Below are positions 33,129 to 41,262 of a DNA stretch of 64,000 nt, one piece after another. Source of the DNA: Nocardia elegans NBRC 108235. Its GTDB lineage: Bacteria; Actinomycetota; Actinomycetes; Mycobacteriales; Mycobacteriaceae. Positions within the stretch are counted from its first letter, which is position 1. Every line of letters begins with the position of its first letter. The stretch lies in NCBI RefSeq assembly GCF_001612845.1, contig NZ_BDBF01000037.1, positions 1 through 64,000 on the forward strand. Reading direction: 5' to 3'. The position numbers and the translations under genes were made by a program. The notes under the pieces were generated by a model. It was not told the DNA's origin. It was given only the letters and a program-made list of their open reading frames with translations, and made no database searches.

Positions 33129-33587
33129 TCAGCCGTGCTCGACGGCGATCTTCATCCGATTGAGGGTGGTGGCCATATCGTTGTGGTTGCGCCGTCCGCG
33201 CGCCCACCCGAGCGCCGTCCAGTACAGCCGCAGCGGCAGGATCGTCGAGAGTTCGAACGATTCGGTGACGTCGGTGCCGCCGTCGCGCTGTTCCAGCCGA
33301 TAGCCCCACCGGTTGATGCTCATCCCCTTGGGCCCGAGGACGGTGAAGGCGAATTCTCGTTCGGGCTCGCACACGTCGACCCGGCACGTGGTCCAGTAGA
33401 CCGGCCCCACCTGATTGCGCCGCACGTGCCCCCGGAACTTCGCCCCCACCGCGGGACCCGTTGCGCCGCCGAGCCATTCGGCCTCGAACGTCTCGGGACT
33501 GAATTCGCCGATCCGCGTGATATCGCTGACCAGCGCCCACACCTGCGCCGGCGACGCGGCCATGTGGACGGTTACCGAATCGCGCAC
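33129..33587 (-). CDS. SRPBCC (polyketide cyclase/dehydrase) family protein
   Basis: A 152-residue START-like protein, GTG start at 33587 behind aaggagaga. The fold is indicated by the beginning RDSVTVHMAASPAQVWALVSD, the middle FRGHVRRNQVGPVYWTTCRV and the ending ESFELSTILPLRLY followed by a long helix (NHNDMATTLNRMKIAVEHG). These proteins bind hydrophobic ligands; without partners a function cannot be given. It is convergent with the ArsR gene and followed by the tRNA terminator. Confidence 0.8.
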   Translation of the reverse strand: MRDSVTVHMAASPAQVWALVSDITRIGEFSPETFEAEWLGGATGPAVGAKFRGHVRRNQVGPVYWTTCRVDVCEPEREFAFTVLGPKGMSINRWGYRLEQRDGGTDVTESFELSTILPLRLYWTALGWARGRRNHNDMATTLNRMKIAVEHG

Positions 33588-33697
33588 GACATCTCTCCTT
33601 GCCGCTCGGCTGGTTGGGCCTCGACCGTATCCCAGGCGATGAGACGGCGGACACAGTCGTCTACAAACTCGTTACGTCCGTGATGCGGATACAAGAA

Positions 33698-33719
33698 AGC
33701 CCCGGTCGAAACCGGGGCT
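33698..33719 (-). terminator. Rho-independent terminator of the tRNA cluster
   Basis: agccccggt (33698-33706), loop cgaa, then accggggct (33711-33719): a perfect 9-bp stem. On the minus strand it is followed by tttcttgt, so it ends the tRNA transcript that runs leftward from about 33992. Confidence 0.85.
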
Positions 33720-33736
33720 GACCTGTTCTTCGTTGG

Positions 33737-33808
33737 TGCGCGATACTGGGATTGAACCAGTGACCTCTTCCGTGTCAGGGAAGCGCTCTCCCGCTGAGCT
33801 AATCGCGC
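33737..33808 (-). tRNA. tRNA-Val (GAC)
   Basis: On the minus strand a 72-nt cloverleaf begins gcgcgat and closes with atcgcgc plus discriminator a. The anticodon arm cttccctgacacggaag shows anticodon GAC. The T-arm is ggttcaatccc. No CCA is encoded. It is the last of three tRNAs read leftward. Confidence 0.93.
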
Positions 33809-33825
33809 GTGGTTCGCCTACTCAG

Positions 33826-33896
33826 AGGCGGCGACGGGAATCGAACCCGTGTGCACGGCTTTGCAGGCCGTTGCCTCACCACTCGGCCACACCGCC
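33826..33896 (-). tRNA. tRNA-Cys (GCA)
   Basis: On the minus strand, 71 nt: acceptor ggcggtg pairs with cgccgcc, and the anticodon arm cggcctgcaaagccg gives anticodon GCA. T-arm ggttcgattcc is standard. It lies between tRNA-Gly and tRNA-Val with short spacers. Confidence 0.93.
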
Positions 33897-33919
33897 AACC
33901 AAGGCCGGGTTGGCCTTCG

Positions 33920-33992
33920 AGCGGATGACGGGATTCGAACCCGCGACCCTCACCTTGGCAAGGTGATGCGCTACCAACTGCGCTACATCCGC
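33920..33992 (-). tRNA. tRNA-Gly (GCC)
   Basis: On the minus strand, 73 nt: acceptor gcggatg pairs with catccgc, the D-arm is gcgcagttggtagcgc, and the anticodon arm caccttgccaaggtg gives GCC. It is the first gene of the Gly-Cys-Val tRNA cluster. Confidence 0.93.
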
Positions 33993-34471
33993 ATGCCGCG
34001 TCTCCGGGGCTTTTCGGCCCCTTCCGGCTGCGAGAGAGAACATTAGCCCACAACCCGCACCGTCAACAAATCGCCTGGTAGATGGGGGTAAAAGTGAATA
34101 ACACCGGTGTGTTTTCCGGGGGCGTTGCGCTCCGTCGGACACCGGCGCGCCAGGCGATCCCTGAGGTCACATCCGTCGCGGCGCCGGCGGACCGGCCGGG
34201 GGGTGGTCGGGCCTTCGTTCCGCGGCGCGGAACACCGTAACCGCGGTCCGTTCGGACACGGCCCCGCCCGATCTCCCGCGATGCTTCACTCGGTGGAGGG
34301 GGTGACTACGCGGCGAGCCAACCTCACGAGACCTTCTGCGCCCGTTCATGTTCCGTCCATCGCCGCTCGGCTGAAACACCCAGGTCAAGCCCCGATTTGG
34401 TGTGACACCGGGGATGCGTGTTAAGGTTCCTTCTCGTTCGGAACGGCACCCCAGCCGCTCTCGAAATCCCC
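33993..34471. other. 479-base gap between divergent tRNA genes
   Basis: No coding region is recognised. The left end must carry the promoter of the leftward tRNA cluster and the right end that of tRNA-Val(CAC); tgttaaggt at about 34420 is a possible -10 region for the latter. A short palindrome acaccggtgt lies at about 34101. Confidence 0.5.
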
Positions 34472-34543
34472 GGTCCCATAGCTCAGCGGGAGAGCGCTCG
34501 CCTCACACGCGAGAGGTCGCTGGTTCGAAACCAGCTGGGACCA
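34472..34543 (+). tRNA. tRNA-Val (CAC)
   Basis: A 72-nt cloverleaf with acceptor ggtccca/tgggacc, anticodon arm ctcgcctcacacgcgag (anticodon CAC) and T-arm ggttcgaaacc. CCA is encoded at 34544-34546. Mobile-element remnants begin right behind its 3' end, as expected at a tRNA used for integration. Confidence 0.93.
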
Positions 34544-34546
34544 CCA

Positions 34547-34997
34547 GAACCTCTTTATTCGAAACAGTGACCGTCCGCAGGTGTGCATCGCGGGGGTTGG
34601 TCCCGGATTTATCCGACGCCCGATTTGGGTGGTTTCGGGCTGCCGAGTGAAGGTCAGCGAACATGACGGTCTTGTCGTCGGCGATTCGTAGTGCAGTGGC
34701 GTCTTCCAGATCATCGATGTAGAAGCATTCGAAGAACGTCTCGTTCAGCAGTCGCCGTACGTCTGGGGCTGCGTCCAGATACAGGCTGTACGGGTCGGCG
34801 ATGAGGTCGAGGGCGTGACGGAGAACCGTCGTTCCGACGCTGAGTTCTTCGGAAGTGTTGGTGAGCGCTGCTTCGATGCGGTTGCGCTGAGCTCTGATCT
34901 CGATGAGTTTCAGGCGCACATTGGCTCGAGGCATCGAGCCATCGGCGAGCAGATCGACCAACCGGTTTTCGCTCTGGTCGAGTTCCTTTGGTTTGGA
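34547..34997 (-). pseudogene. C-terminal remnant of a large serine recombinase
   Basis: Read on the minus strand, the stretch SKPKELDQSENRLVDLLADG, then RLKLIEIRAQRNRIEAALTN and LLNETFFECFYIDD resembles the coiled-coil and tail part of large serine integrases. The catalytic N-terminus is missing, and at 34997 the frame meets the end of an IS3-type transposase read in the other direction. On its downstream side the frame runs through the antisense of tRNA-Val without a stop. This is a dead fragment, probably of an element once integrated at tRNA-Val(CAC). Confidence 0.65.
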
Positions 34998-35208
34998 CAA
35001 CGCGATGATGGAATCGTTCTGGTCCTCGATGCAGATCGAACTACTCGACCGCAAGAAGTGGAAGACCCGCCTCGAACTCGCGAACGCGATCTTCGACTAC
35101 ATCGAGATCTTCTACAACCGCCAACGCCGCCACTCATCGCTGGGGTACCGCACCCCGATCAAGTTCGAGCTACTCTCCGAGAAGACACCCATCACCGCTG
35201 CCAGTTAG
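34992..35208 (+). pseudogene. IS3-family transposase, C-terminal fragment
   Basis: About 71 codons ending in TAG at 35206-35208 encode the last part of an IS3-type DDE transposase: LDNAMMESFWSSMQIEL, then IFDYIEIFYNRQRRHSSLGY and TPIKFEL. The glutamate of MESFW is the E of the DDE triad; the two Asp residues are lost upstream. The fragment joins the serine-recombinase remnant at about 34992, so an insertion sequence was inserted and then largely deleted. Confidence 0.85.
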
Positions 35209-35433
35209 CCACCACGACTGGAACCTATTCGGTGGGGCAGGTCACACCGTCACCCAATCGTGCAGCAGCCCCAAGAGGTACGCTTGAGTCGCGACAGGTT
35301 TGTGGTTGGATAGCGCCGACTCTCGACTGTTTGGCCTGGCTAAATCAACTGGGGTGGGGTACCAGCTAGGGCGGGGATGGGACGCAGGCATGTACACCTT
35401 TCGCCAGTCGGATGGTCACGGGACGACACAATG

Positions 35434-37221
35434 GATGACACGTCAGTTGGTGACGGGGACACGATCTCAGCGGAGGCGTTCGGGCGATATCGGCTGTTGA
35501 CGCTGCTGGGTCAGGGTGGCATGGGCCAGGTGTGGCGGGCGCATGATTCGCTGACCAACCGGGTGGTAGCGCTCAAGGTGTTGCCTGAGCGCTTTGCCGA
35601 TGACGAGCAGCTGCGCGAGAGGTTCCGCCGGGAGTGCCGGGCGGTGGCGCAGTTGACCGAGCCGCATGTCATCCCCATCCACGACTTCGGCGATATCGAC
35701 GGCAGGCTCTATCTGAATATGCGCTTGATCGAGGGCACCGACCTGCGCAAGGTGATTACGCGAGAAGGGGCCTTGTCGCCGTGGCGGGCGGTGTCGATCA
35801 TCACACAGGTGGCCGGCGCGCTACAGGCGGCCCACGATGTCGGGCTGGTCCACCGCGATGTCAAACCCACCAACATCCTGCTGGGGGCCGATGAGTTCGC
35901 CTCCCTGATCGACTTCGGGATCGCCCACGCCGCCGACGACCGTACGCTGACCTCGATCGGTGAGACCATCGGCACCGTCGCCTACATGGCGCCGGAGGAG
36001 ATCAGCGCGGAGGTCAAGGCCGATGCTCGGGTGGACGTGTACGCGTTGACGTGCGTGCTGTATGAGTGCCTGACCGGTCGGGCACCGTTTGCGAGCGCAG
36101 CGGGGGTGCAGGGTGTGATCGCCCATCACCTGCACACCCCGCCGCCGCGTCCCAGCACCACTACACCCGATGTACCGACTGCGTTCGATACTGTCATCGC
36201 CAAGGGCATGGCCAAAAACCCCGAGGAGCGTTACCAGACCGTGCGCGAGCTGGCGGCGGCGGCCAACGCCGCGCTGGGCGATTCCGCGGTCAGCACCACT
36301 GGGGCTGCGCGCCGTGGGTGGCGAATCAGATTGTCGCCCAAGACCGCCGGGCTGCTCGCCGCCGCGGTCGCGGTTACGGTGGTGGCCGCCGTAGCTGTCG
36401 TCATCGGTGTTCAACGGCAATCGGGCGGCGGTGGCAGCTCGCCCCCGCCTATCACCTCGGCCTACTCGGCACAGACTCCGCTGCCGTTCACCGGCGTCAG
36501 CTTGCCCACTGATGTGGCTGTCGACCCGGCGGGCAACGTATATGTCACCGACATGGGTAACGATCGGGTGGTGAAGTTGGCGGCGGGTGCGTCGACCCCG
36601 ACCCCGCTGCCGTTCGCCGGGCTGAATAATCCCCAGGGTGTGGCGGCCGACACGGCAGGCAACGTTTACGTCACCGACACGAGTAACAATCGGGTGGTGA
36701 AGTTGGGGGCGGGTGCGTCGACGGCGACCCCGCTGCCGTTCACTGGGCTCAAGGATCCCCAGGGTGTGGCGGTCGATACGGCGGGAGATGTGTACGTCAG
36801 CGACCGGGGCAACGATCGGGTGGTGAGGTTGGCGGCGGGTGCGTCGGCGCCGACGACGCTGCCGTTCACGGGGCTCCAAGATCCCCACGGGGTCGCGGTC
36901 GACGCTGCGCACAACGTATATGTCACCGAATTGAGTACCGAGCGGGTCGTGAGGTTGGCGGCGGGTGCGTCGACGCCGACCACGTTGCCGTTCACCGGGC
37001 TGAAGGATCCTCAGGGCGTGGCGGTCGACAAGGCGGGAGACTTGTACGTCGTCGACTGGGGTAATCAATGGGTGGTGAGGTTGGCGGCGGGTGCGTCGAC
37101 GCCGACCCCGCTGCCGTTCACCGGCCTGAAGAATCCCCAGGGTGTGGCAGTCGACAGGGCGGGCAACATTTATATCACCGACCTGGGCGCCGATCCGGTG
37201 GTGAAACTCCCGGTAGGCTGA
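35434..37221 (+). CDS. PknD-like Ser/Thr protein kinase with extracellular six-bladed NHL propeller
   Basis: A 595-residue membrane sensor kinase. The intracellular kinase domain (~residues 16-275) has the glycine loop LLGQGGMGQVW, lysine in VALKVL, HRDVKPTNILL, DFGIAHA and APEE. One membrane segment follows (AGLLAAAVAVTVVAAVAVVIGV, ~312-335), a Gly/Ser/Pro linker, and then six 42-residue NHL repeats of the type LPFTGLxDPQGVAVDxAGNVYV, enough for a closed propeller. M. tuberculosis PknD has the same architecture, where the propeller is a sensor and anchor. The ATG at 35434 starts 15 codons before the kinase domain. It sits alone inside the integration region, so it may be a paralogue of a core pknD. 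Confidence 0.92.
   Translation, partial: DDTSVGDGDTISAEAFGRYRLLTLLGQGGMGQVWRAHDSLTNRVVALKVLPERFADDEQLRERFRRECRAVAQLTEPHVIPIHDFGDIDGRLYLNMRLIEGTDLRKVITREGALSPWRAVSIITQVAGALQAAHDVGLVHRDVKPTNILLGADEFASLIDFGIAHAADDRTLTSIGETIGTVAYMAPEEISAEVKADARVDVYALTCVLYECLTGRAPFASAAGVQGVIAHHLHTPPPRPSTTTPDVPTAFDTVIAKGMAKNPEERYQTVRELAAAANAALGDSAVSTTGAARRGWRIRLSPKTAGLLAAAVAVTVVAAVAVVIGVQRQSGGGGSSPPPITSAYSAQTPLPFTGVSLPTDVAVDPAGNVYVTDMGNDRVVKLAAGASTPTPLPFAGLNNPQGVAADTAGNVYVTDTSNNRVVKLGAGASTATPLPFTGLKDPQGVAVDTAGDVYVSDRGNDRVVRLAAGASAPTTLPFTGLQDPHGVAVDAAHNVYVTELSTERVVRLAAGASTPTTLPFTGLKDPQGVAVDKAGDLYVVDWGNQWVVRLAAGASTPTPLPFTGLKNPQGVAVDRAGNIYITDLGADPVVKLPVG
36475..37219 (+). repeat. Six 126-bp tandem repeats encoding NHL blades
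   Basis: The DNA of the propeller consists of about six direct repeats of 126 bp (42 codons). Stretches such as ctgccgttcacc and gcggcgggtgcgtcgac recur at nearly fixed spacing. The repeats are similar enough at nucleotide level to allow unequal recombination. Confidence 0.9.
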
Positions 37222-37284
37222 GGCCTGTTCCGCGTAACTCGGTGGTGGTGTTCCACCCGGTTCTACGGAGTCGGATTGCTCGGC

Positions 37285-37395
37285 TTCTGGGAATGTCCCC
37301 GAGTTTGGTTGACTCGCGGGTTTGGTCTTTCAGGCCGCGAGTGCGGGCCGGTTTATTGTCTCAAACTCGATCGGAGTGAGTCGGCCGACGCGGTG
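37285..37395 (-). pseudogene. IS3-family right-end remnant
   Basis: On the minus strand, codons from 37389 down to the stop at 37330 read VGRLTPIEFETINRPALAA, the usual end of an IS3-family transposase. Behind the stop, gcgagtcaaccaaactcggg (to about 37300) looks like an IS3 terminal inverted repeat. Only the tail of the transposase and one IS end are left. Confidence 0.75.
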
Positions 37396-37869
37396 TCAGG
37401 TTGGTTGGGGGTTGTTGCGGGTTCCGCCTGCGGGTCGCATGGGTGTCCCGCGTTTGTGGAGTGCGTCCTTGATCGTGCTCGCCGGTGCACCGGTGAGCCG
37501 ACTGCACGAGACGAGGGAGTGCCCGGCGAGGTAGAGCCGTTCGAGGTGGTCGATATCGGTGTCGTTGAGTGGTTGGTGGCGGCGGGTGATGCCTTCTCGG
37601 GTGAGCAGGTCCAATACCGCGGTTTTGGAGATGCCGTATCGGTGGGCGAGTTGGAGAGTGGTGGCGCCGTCGCGGTAGGCGTGGACGAGTTCGTCGATGG
37701 TGTGGCGAGGGAGTCGGCGTTGGATGTTCCGGGCCGGCTTGGGCTTCACCGGGCTGGCTGATTTCCGCTGCCGTCGCCGCGGTTCAGTGTTGTCGGATTG
37801 GATTCCGGCGGTGAGGTTTTCGAGTTTCCGCAGGTCGTCCCGTTTCGCGTTACGCCCAGTCAGGTCCAC
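37396..37869 (-). CDS. Recombinase-associated HTH protein
   Basis: A 157-residue protein starting MDLTGRNAKRDDLRKLENL. The middle is basic (RRRQRKSASPVKPKPARNIQ), followed by two helix-turn-helix units of the resolvase/homeodomain-like kind: DELVHAYRDGATTLQLAHRY with GISKTAVLDLL, and DIDHLERLYLAGHSLVSCSRL with ASTIKDALHKRG. I recall similar short ORFs next to serine recombinases in Actinobacteria. Here the recombinase itself is reduced to a fragment 2.4 kb away. A decayed second copy lies at 43396-43588 in the same orientation. It is intact as a frame but may be a relic. Confidence 0.6.
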   Translation of the reverse strand: MDLTGRNAKRDDLRKLENLTAGIQSDNTEPRRRQRKSASPVKPKPARNIQRRLPRHTIDELVHAYRDGATTLQLAHRYGISKTAVLDLLTREGITRRHQPLNDTDIDHLERLYLAGHSLVSCSRLTGAPASTIKDALHKRGTPMRPAGGTRNNPQPT

Positions 37870-38151
37870 AATTATTAAAATGCCTGGTCAGGGCCTTTCT
37901 AGGTTCTGACCTTTCGTTGTCTTTGGGTTGGTTTTCGGCCTATGTAGCCGTCTGATCTGCGGGAATATCGCTGTTCCCTGTTTCGAATCCACCTGAGTGC
38001 TGTGGCTATTGAGTCTGTCGGGGCAGAAGTGATGATTGTTGAGGATGTTGGATGATCTGCCTCCTCGCGCGGCCGGACAGGGCGGATGAGCGGGACCCGA
38101 CTCCGACAGGATGTGGTGGCGTTGGAAAGTGCAGCCCAGCCTTCACTGAGG

Positions 38152-38195
38152 TCATAACCCAGAGGTCGCAGGTTCAAATCCTGTCCCCGATACCA
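38152..38195 (+). other. 3' half of initiator tRNA-fMet: attachment-site remnant
   Basis: From tcataacccag (38152) through gaggtcgcaggttcaaatcc to the terminal acca (38195) the sequence equals the anticodon-to-3'-end half of a bacterial initiator tRNA (anticodon CAT, three G-C pairs of the stem on the 3' side). The 5' half is absent: the preceding bases do not form an acceptor or D-arm. Such half-tRNAs are typical attR scars of elements integrating into tRNA genes. Confidence 0.75.
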
Positions 38196-38350
38196 ACGAG
38201 GACGTCCTGACCAGCAGGTTTCAGGGCCGTCCTCAGGTATCCGCGCTGAACAGCACCCCGCTGCCGCCGGCGCCTGCTGCCCAGACCGCCACGGCACGAA
38301 CAGTCGTCAAGGCAAACGGGAGGTTGCTCAGGTAGCGAGTGATGAGATGA

Positions 38351-38884
38351 TCAAGCCTGTGCCCGAGCGCGGGGCTGGGTCTTGATGCTGGACGGAGTGT
38401 CGCCGAGGCTGGTCAGGAGCTTGCGCAGCAGCTGATCGAGTTGTTCCTGCTCGGCGGCGCTCAGGGCTCCGAGCATGCGGGCTTCGTTGGCAACGTGATC
38501 ACTCAGGGTGGCGCCGACCAATTCGCGACCGCGTTCGGTGAGGCTGATCAAAATCGACCGCCGATTTTCCGGATCCACTTTTCTGCTGACCAGATCGCGT
38601 TTGACCAGGCGGTCGACCCGATTGGTCATCGCGCCCGCGGTGATCATGGCCGAATCGGTGAGCGCGCCGGCGGTCAGTTGGTAGGGCGGGCCTGACCGCA
38701 TGAGAGTGGCCAGCAGATCGAACTCCCACAGCTGCTGGTCATGCTGCGCAAGGATCGCCGAGATCCCTTGTTCGAGGATTCGGGCCGCCCGCTTGATTCG
38801 TCCCACCGTGCCCATCGGGCTGGGATCCAGGTCTGGTCGTTCGATCCTCCACTGCTCGACGATGCGGTCCACGCTGTCGCCCAT
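38351..38884 (-). CDS. MarR-family transcriptional regulator
   Basis: A 177-residue winged-helix repressor: the HTH lies in LTAGALTDSAMITAGAMTNRVDRLVK and the wing in RKVDPENRRSILISLTERG. Flanking helices form the usual MarR dimer interface. MarR proteins are released from DNA by small aromatic or hydrophobic ligands. The ATG at 38884 is divergent from a small ORF and a haloalkane dehalogenase gene, and three near-identical sequence motifs fill the gap, one over a good -35 box. It most likely represses the dehalogenase unit and itself. Confidence 0.9.
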   Translation of the reverse strand: MGDSVDRIVEQWRIERPDLDPSPMGTVGRIKRAARILEQGISAILAQHDQQLWEFDLLATLMRSGPPYQLTAGALTDSAMITAGAMTNRVDRLVKRDLVSRKVDPENRRSILISLTERGRELVGATLSDHVANEARMLGALSAAEQEQLDQLLRKLLTSLGDTPSSIKTQPRARAQA

Positions 38885-38903
38885 GCCGTACCCCTCTGCG
38901 TAA

Positions 38904-39039
38904 AACTATTTGAGATTGAAATTAGCAGCTGCCGCTGCGGGCGGTTCGCGAGACCTCTCCACATCTCAACGTAGAACTGTTTGACATGAAAGTGTAGCTG
39001 CACTATGTTCATCCGAACATCAAACTGTTTGGCATTGAA
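38904..39039. promoter_or_regulatory. MarR operator triplet and promoter of the dehalogenase unit
   Basis: Three copies of a 16-17-base motif occur: aactatttgagattgaa (38904-38920), aactgtttgacatgaa (38975-38990) and aactgtttggcattgaa (39023-39039). The second overlaps a sigma-70-like promoter: ttgaca at 38981-38986, a 17-base spacer, then tatgtt at 39004-39009. The third lies just after the expected start point; the first is next to the regulator gene. Repression by the adjacent MarR protein is inferred. Confidence 0.75.
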
Positions 39040-39050
39040 AGGTTTCAGCG

Positions 39051-39170
39051 ATGACTGTCACGGTCTACGAGATCGCCGTCGGCGGCGAGGTGGTGGCGAA
39101 GAAGACCCGCGCGGGTTTTCCCGAACCGGAAGAAGTTTGCCAGGCCGTGGCCGCCGCCACCGCACGCTGA
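39051..39170 (+). CDS. 39-residue ORF leading the dehalogenase unit
   Basis: ATG at 39051 follows gaaagg at about 10 bases; the frame encodes 39 residues beginning MTVTVYEIAVGGEVVAKKTR and ends in TGA at 39168-39170. It is the first frame behind the mapped promoter and ends 35 bases before the dehalogenase ATG. It could be a small protein or a leader peptide. I recognise no family. Confidence 0.5.
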   Translation: MTVTVYEIAVGGEVVAKKTRAGFPEPEEVCQAVAAATAR

Positions 39171-39205
39171 CCCGCACCCAGCTCACCACTTGGAAGGAGG
39201 CGGCC

Positions 39206-40078
39206 ATGCCGGTCGTCAACGTTCTCGACTCGTTCATGCACTATCAAGAATCCGGCCGGCCCGATGGCACGCCGGTCGTGTTTCTGCACGGCAATCCGAC
39301 CTCGTCGCACTTGTGGCGCAACGTGATTCCGCATGTGACCTCCGACGCACGGCGACTCGCCCCGGATCTGATCGGCATGGGCGCCTCGGGCAAGCCCGAC
39401 ATCGCCTTCCGATTTGCCGACCACTCCCGCTACCTCGACGCGTGGTTTGACGCACTCGGCCTGGACGAGGTTGTCATCGTCGGGCACGACTGGGGCGGTG
39501 CGCTCGGAATGAACTGGGCCCGTAGAAATTCTGACCGTATTCGCGGCATCGCGGTCGCCGAGACCTTCCTCCGTCCCATCCGCTGGGCTGAGATGCCAGA
39601 ACGGGCGGCCGAGTTGTTCCGTGGCTTCCGGTCCAGCGACGGTGAGGAAATGGTGCTGAACCAGAACATGTTCATTGAGGTCAACCTGCCGTTACAGATC
39701 TTCACGGGCCTCGCCCCTGCCGACCACGACGTCTACCGTGCTCCGTATCCCGACCCCGGCTCCCGCAAACCGCTGCTGGCCTGGGCCCGCGAATTCCCCC
39801 TCGACGGCGAGCCTGCCGATGTCGCAGACATTGTCAACGCCTACGACAAATGGATGGCCACCACCCCCGACGTGCCGAAACTGCTGATGGCGGTCGAAGG
39901 CGGCGCGACGCTGGGCTCACCGGAAATGATCGATTGGGCGCGAAAAACTTTCGTCGCGTTGGAAGTCGAATCCATCGGTCCTGGCGGACACCATATTCCC
40001 GAAGACCAGCCCGGTGCCATCGGGCGCGCCGTCGAGAACTGGATCCATCGTCATGAACTCACCAGAGCCTTCCGATAA
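39206..40078 (+). CDS. Haloalkane dehalogenase, DhaA-like (HLD-II)
   Basis: A 290-residue alpha/beta-hydrolase that hydrolyses carbon-halogen bonds to an alcohol and halide. The HGNPTSSHLW segment supplies the oxyanion hole and halide-binding Asn; GHDWGGALG contains the nucleophilic Asp and the halide-binding Trp; the catalytic Glu fits AETFLRPI, and the base His is in GPGGHHIPEDQPG. Wording and Asp-His-Glu order are those of subfamily II, with Rhodococcus DhaA. The ATG at 39206 follows ggaaggagg, a very strong ribosome site. It is cytoplasmic. Control by the divergent MarR gene is likely, whereas Rhodococcus dhaA uses a TetR-type regulator. Confidence 0.9.
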   Translation: MPVVNVLDSFMHYQESGRPDGTPVVFLHGNPTSSHLWRNVIPHVTSDARRLAPDLIGMGASGKPDIAFRFADHSRYLDAWFDALGLDEVVIVGHDWGGALGMNWARRNSDRIRGIAVAETFLRPIRWAEMPERAAELFRGFRSSDGEEMVLNQNMFIEVNLPLQIFTGLAPADHDVYRAPYPDPGSRKPLLAWAREFPLDGEPADVADIVNAYDKWMATTPDVPKLLMAVEGGATLGSPEMIDWARKTFVALEVESIGPGGHHIPEDQPGAIGRAVENWIHRHELTRAFR

Positions 40079-40329
40079 GACGGAACCGCCGCGTGCGGCG
40101 CGAACTACCCGTGGACTTCGGAGTATGCGCAATGCCGTTCACTCTCCTGACCGTTGCGCCCCAGCAGCTTCGTCTGCTAACGCTGCACAATCCATTCGGA
40201 CCGCATGGGTGGAGGAATGGGCAAAGGGGAGGAAGAGTTTAGCCGACTCGGCCAGCGCGTGGACTGGACCAGTCCGGAGCCGAGTTCTCGACACGATTGC
40301 TCGACAGCGAAGTGAACGACCGGCCTGAG

Positions 40330-40600
40330 TGGGGTGTGATGCGCCGTCGGGCCACCGCCCCATTCCACGAAGTTTCGCGAAAATCGAATGGAGGTGTCGA
40401 CAATGTCATTCCGTCGTCGCTGTCGAACCGGACGATGCGCAGCCGGTCGGTGCCGACCCAGTTAGGGAACAACGACACGGTCGTCACGTGGTGGACCGTC
40501 CGCGTTTCCTCGTCGACACGAAAGGGTTCTGAATAGGCCAGGTATCCGCGCGCAGCTCGTCGAACATCGGACAGCCGAGGATCTGGTGAGTATCCGGTCC
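40330..40600 (-). pseudogene. Lipocalin-like domain protein, C-terminal remnant
   Basis: On the minus strand ARGYLAYSEPFRVDEE, HHVTTVSLFPNWVGTDRLR and MTLSTPPF match the C-terminal half of the small lipocalin-like (Lipocalin_5 type) proteins. The N-terminal half is missing and the frame runs back into a broken TetR gene. The end also looks altered. A regulator-lipocalin gene pair appears to have been fused by deletion. Confidence 0.6.
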
Positions 40601-40618
40601 CACGAAACGAACGACGAA

Positions 40619-41069
40619 TCACTCTCGGCGGCAGGCGAATACCGCTGCCTTCGCTGTCTCCGCCTCGTCGACGTGCAGGGGCGTAACCGTCAGGGGGAGC
40701 CGGGTGATGTGGTCGGCGCAAACCCGTCCCAGCATGAGGGCCAGATAGCGGCGCCAAAGTTCGGAGTTCAGCGGTTTGGCGAAGCTTGCCATCGCCTCGC
40801 CCATGGTGACCATCGCGAAGAGGTCGAAGGCAGCGATCCCCGGCCGTAGCACGCCCTCGGCAACGGTCTGGTCGAAGACCGCGGTGATCAACTCCTGTTT
40901 GTTCGCGAAGCGGCGGTAGACCGTTCCCACGCCGACCCCGGCCGCGTCGGCGGCATCGTCGAGTGACCTCGAGACCGCGCCCGGAATACAGATCCTTCGC
41001 CGCATGCAGAGTTCGCGCATAATTGCGGGCGGCATCGGCGCGCAGACGTTTCGGCGCGGGGGCGGCCAT
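40619..41069 (-). pseudogene. TetR-family regulator, frameshifted and truncated
   Basis: From ATG 41069 the frame reads MAAPAPKRLRADAARNYART and DLYSGRGLEVT, the start of a TetR HTH. The rest of the HTH (DDAADAAGVGVGTVYRRF, ANKQELITAVFDQTV) is in another frame, so bases are lost at about 40963-40973. The ligand domain stops early, after ~135 residues, at CRRE. Two lesions make it a pseudogene. Confidence 0.75.
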
Positions 41070-41262
41070 GCGATCATCATGTTGCGCGGGTGCATATGAT
41101 CACTCGGCTCTTCCCCTGCCTGAGGGCTGGTGCATCAGCGACGGGGCAGCCGTCGCCGCGCGCTGACGATTGCTGAAGATTCGCAATTGGCCTGAATTGG
41201 GTGGCCTTCGGGCGTGTCGACACGCGGTGTCGGATCAGCTGGGGTTGTTTCGATGGCCGCCC

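Noticed and set aside
36475..37219. CRISPR-like direct repeats
   Set aside because: The period is 126 bp without unique spacers and the units are in-frame NHL blades.
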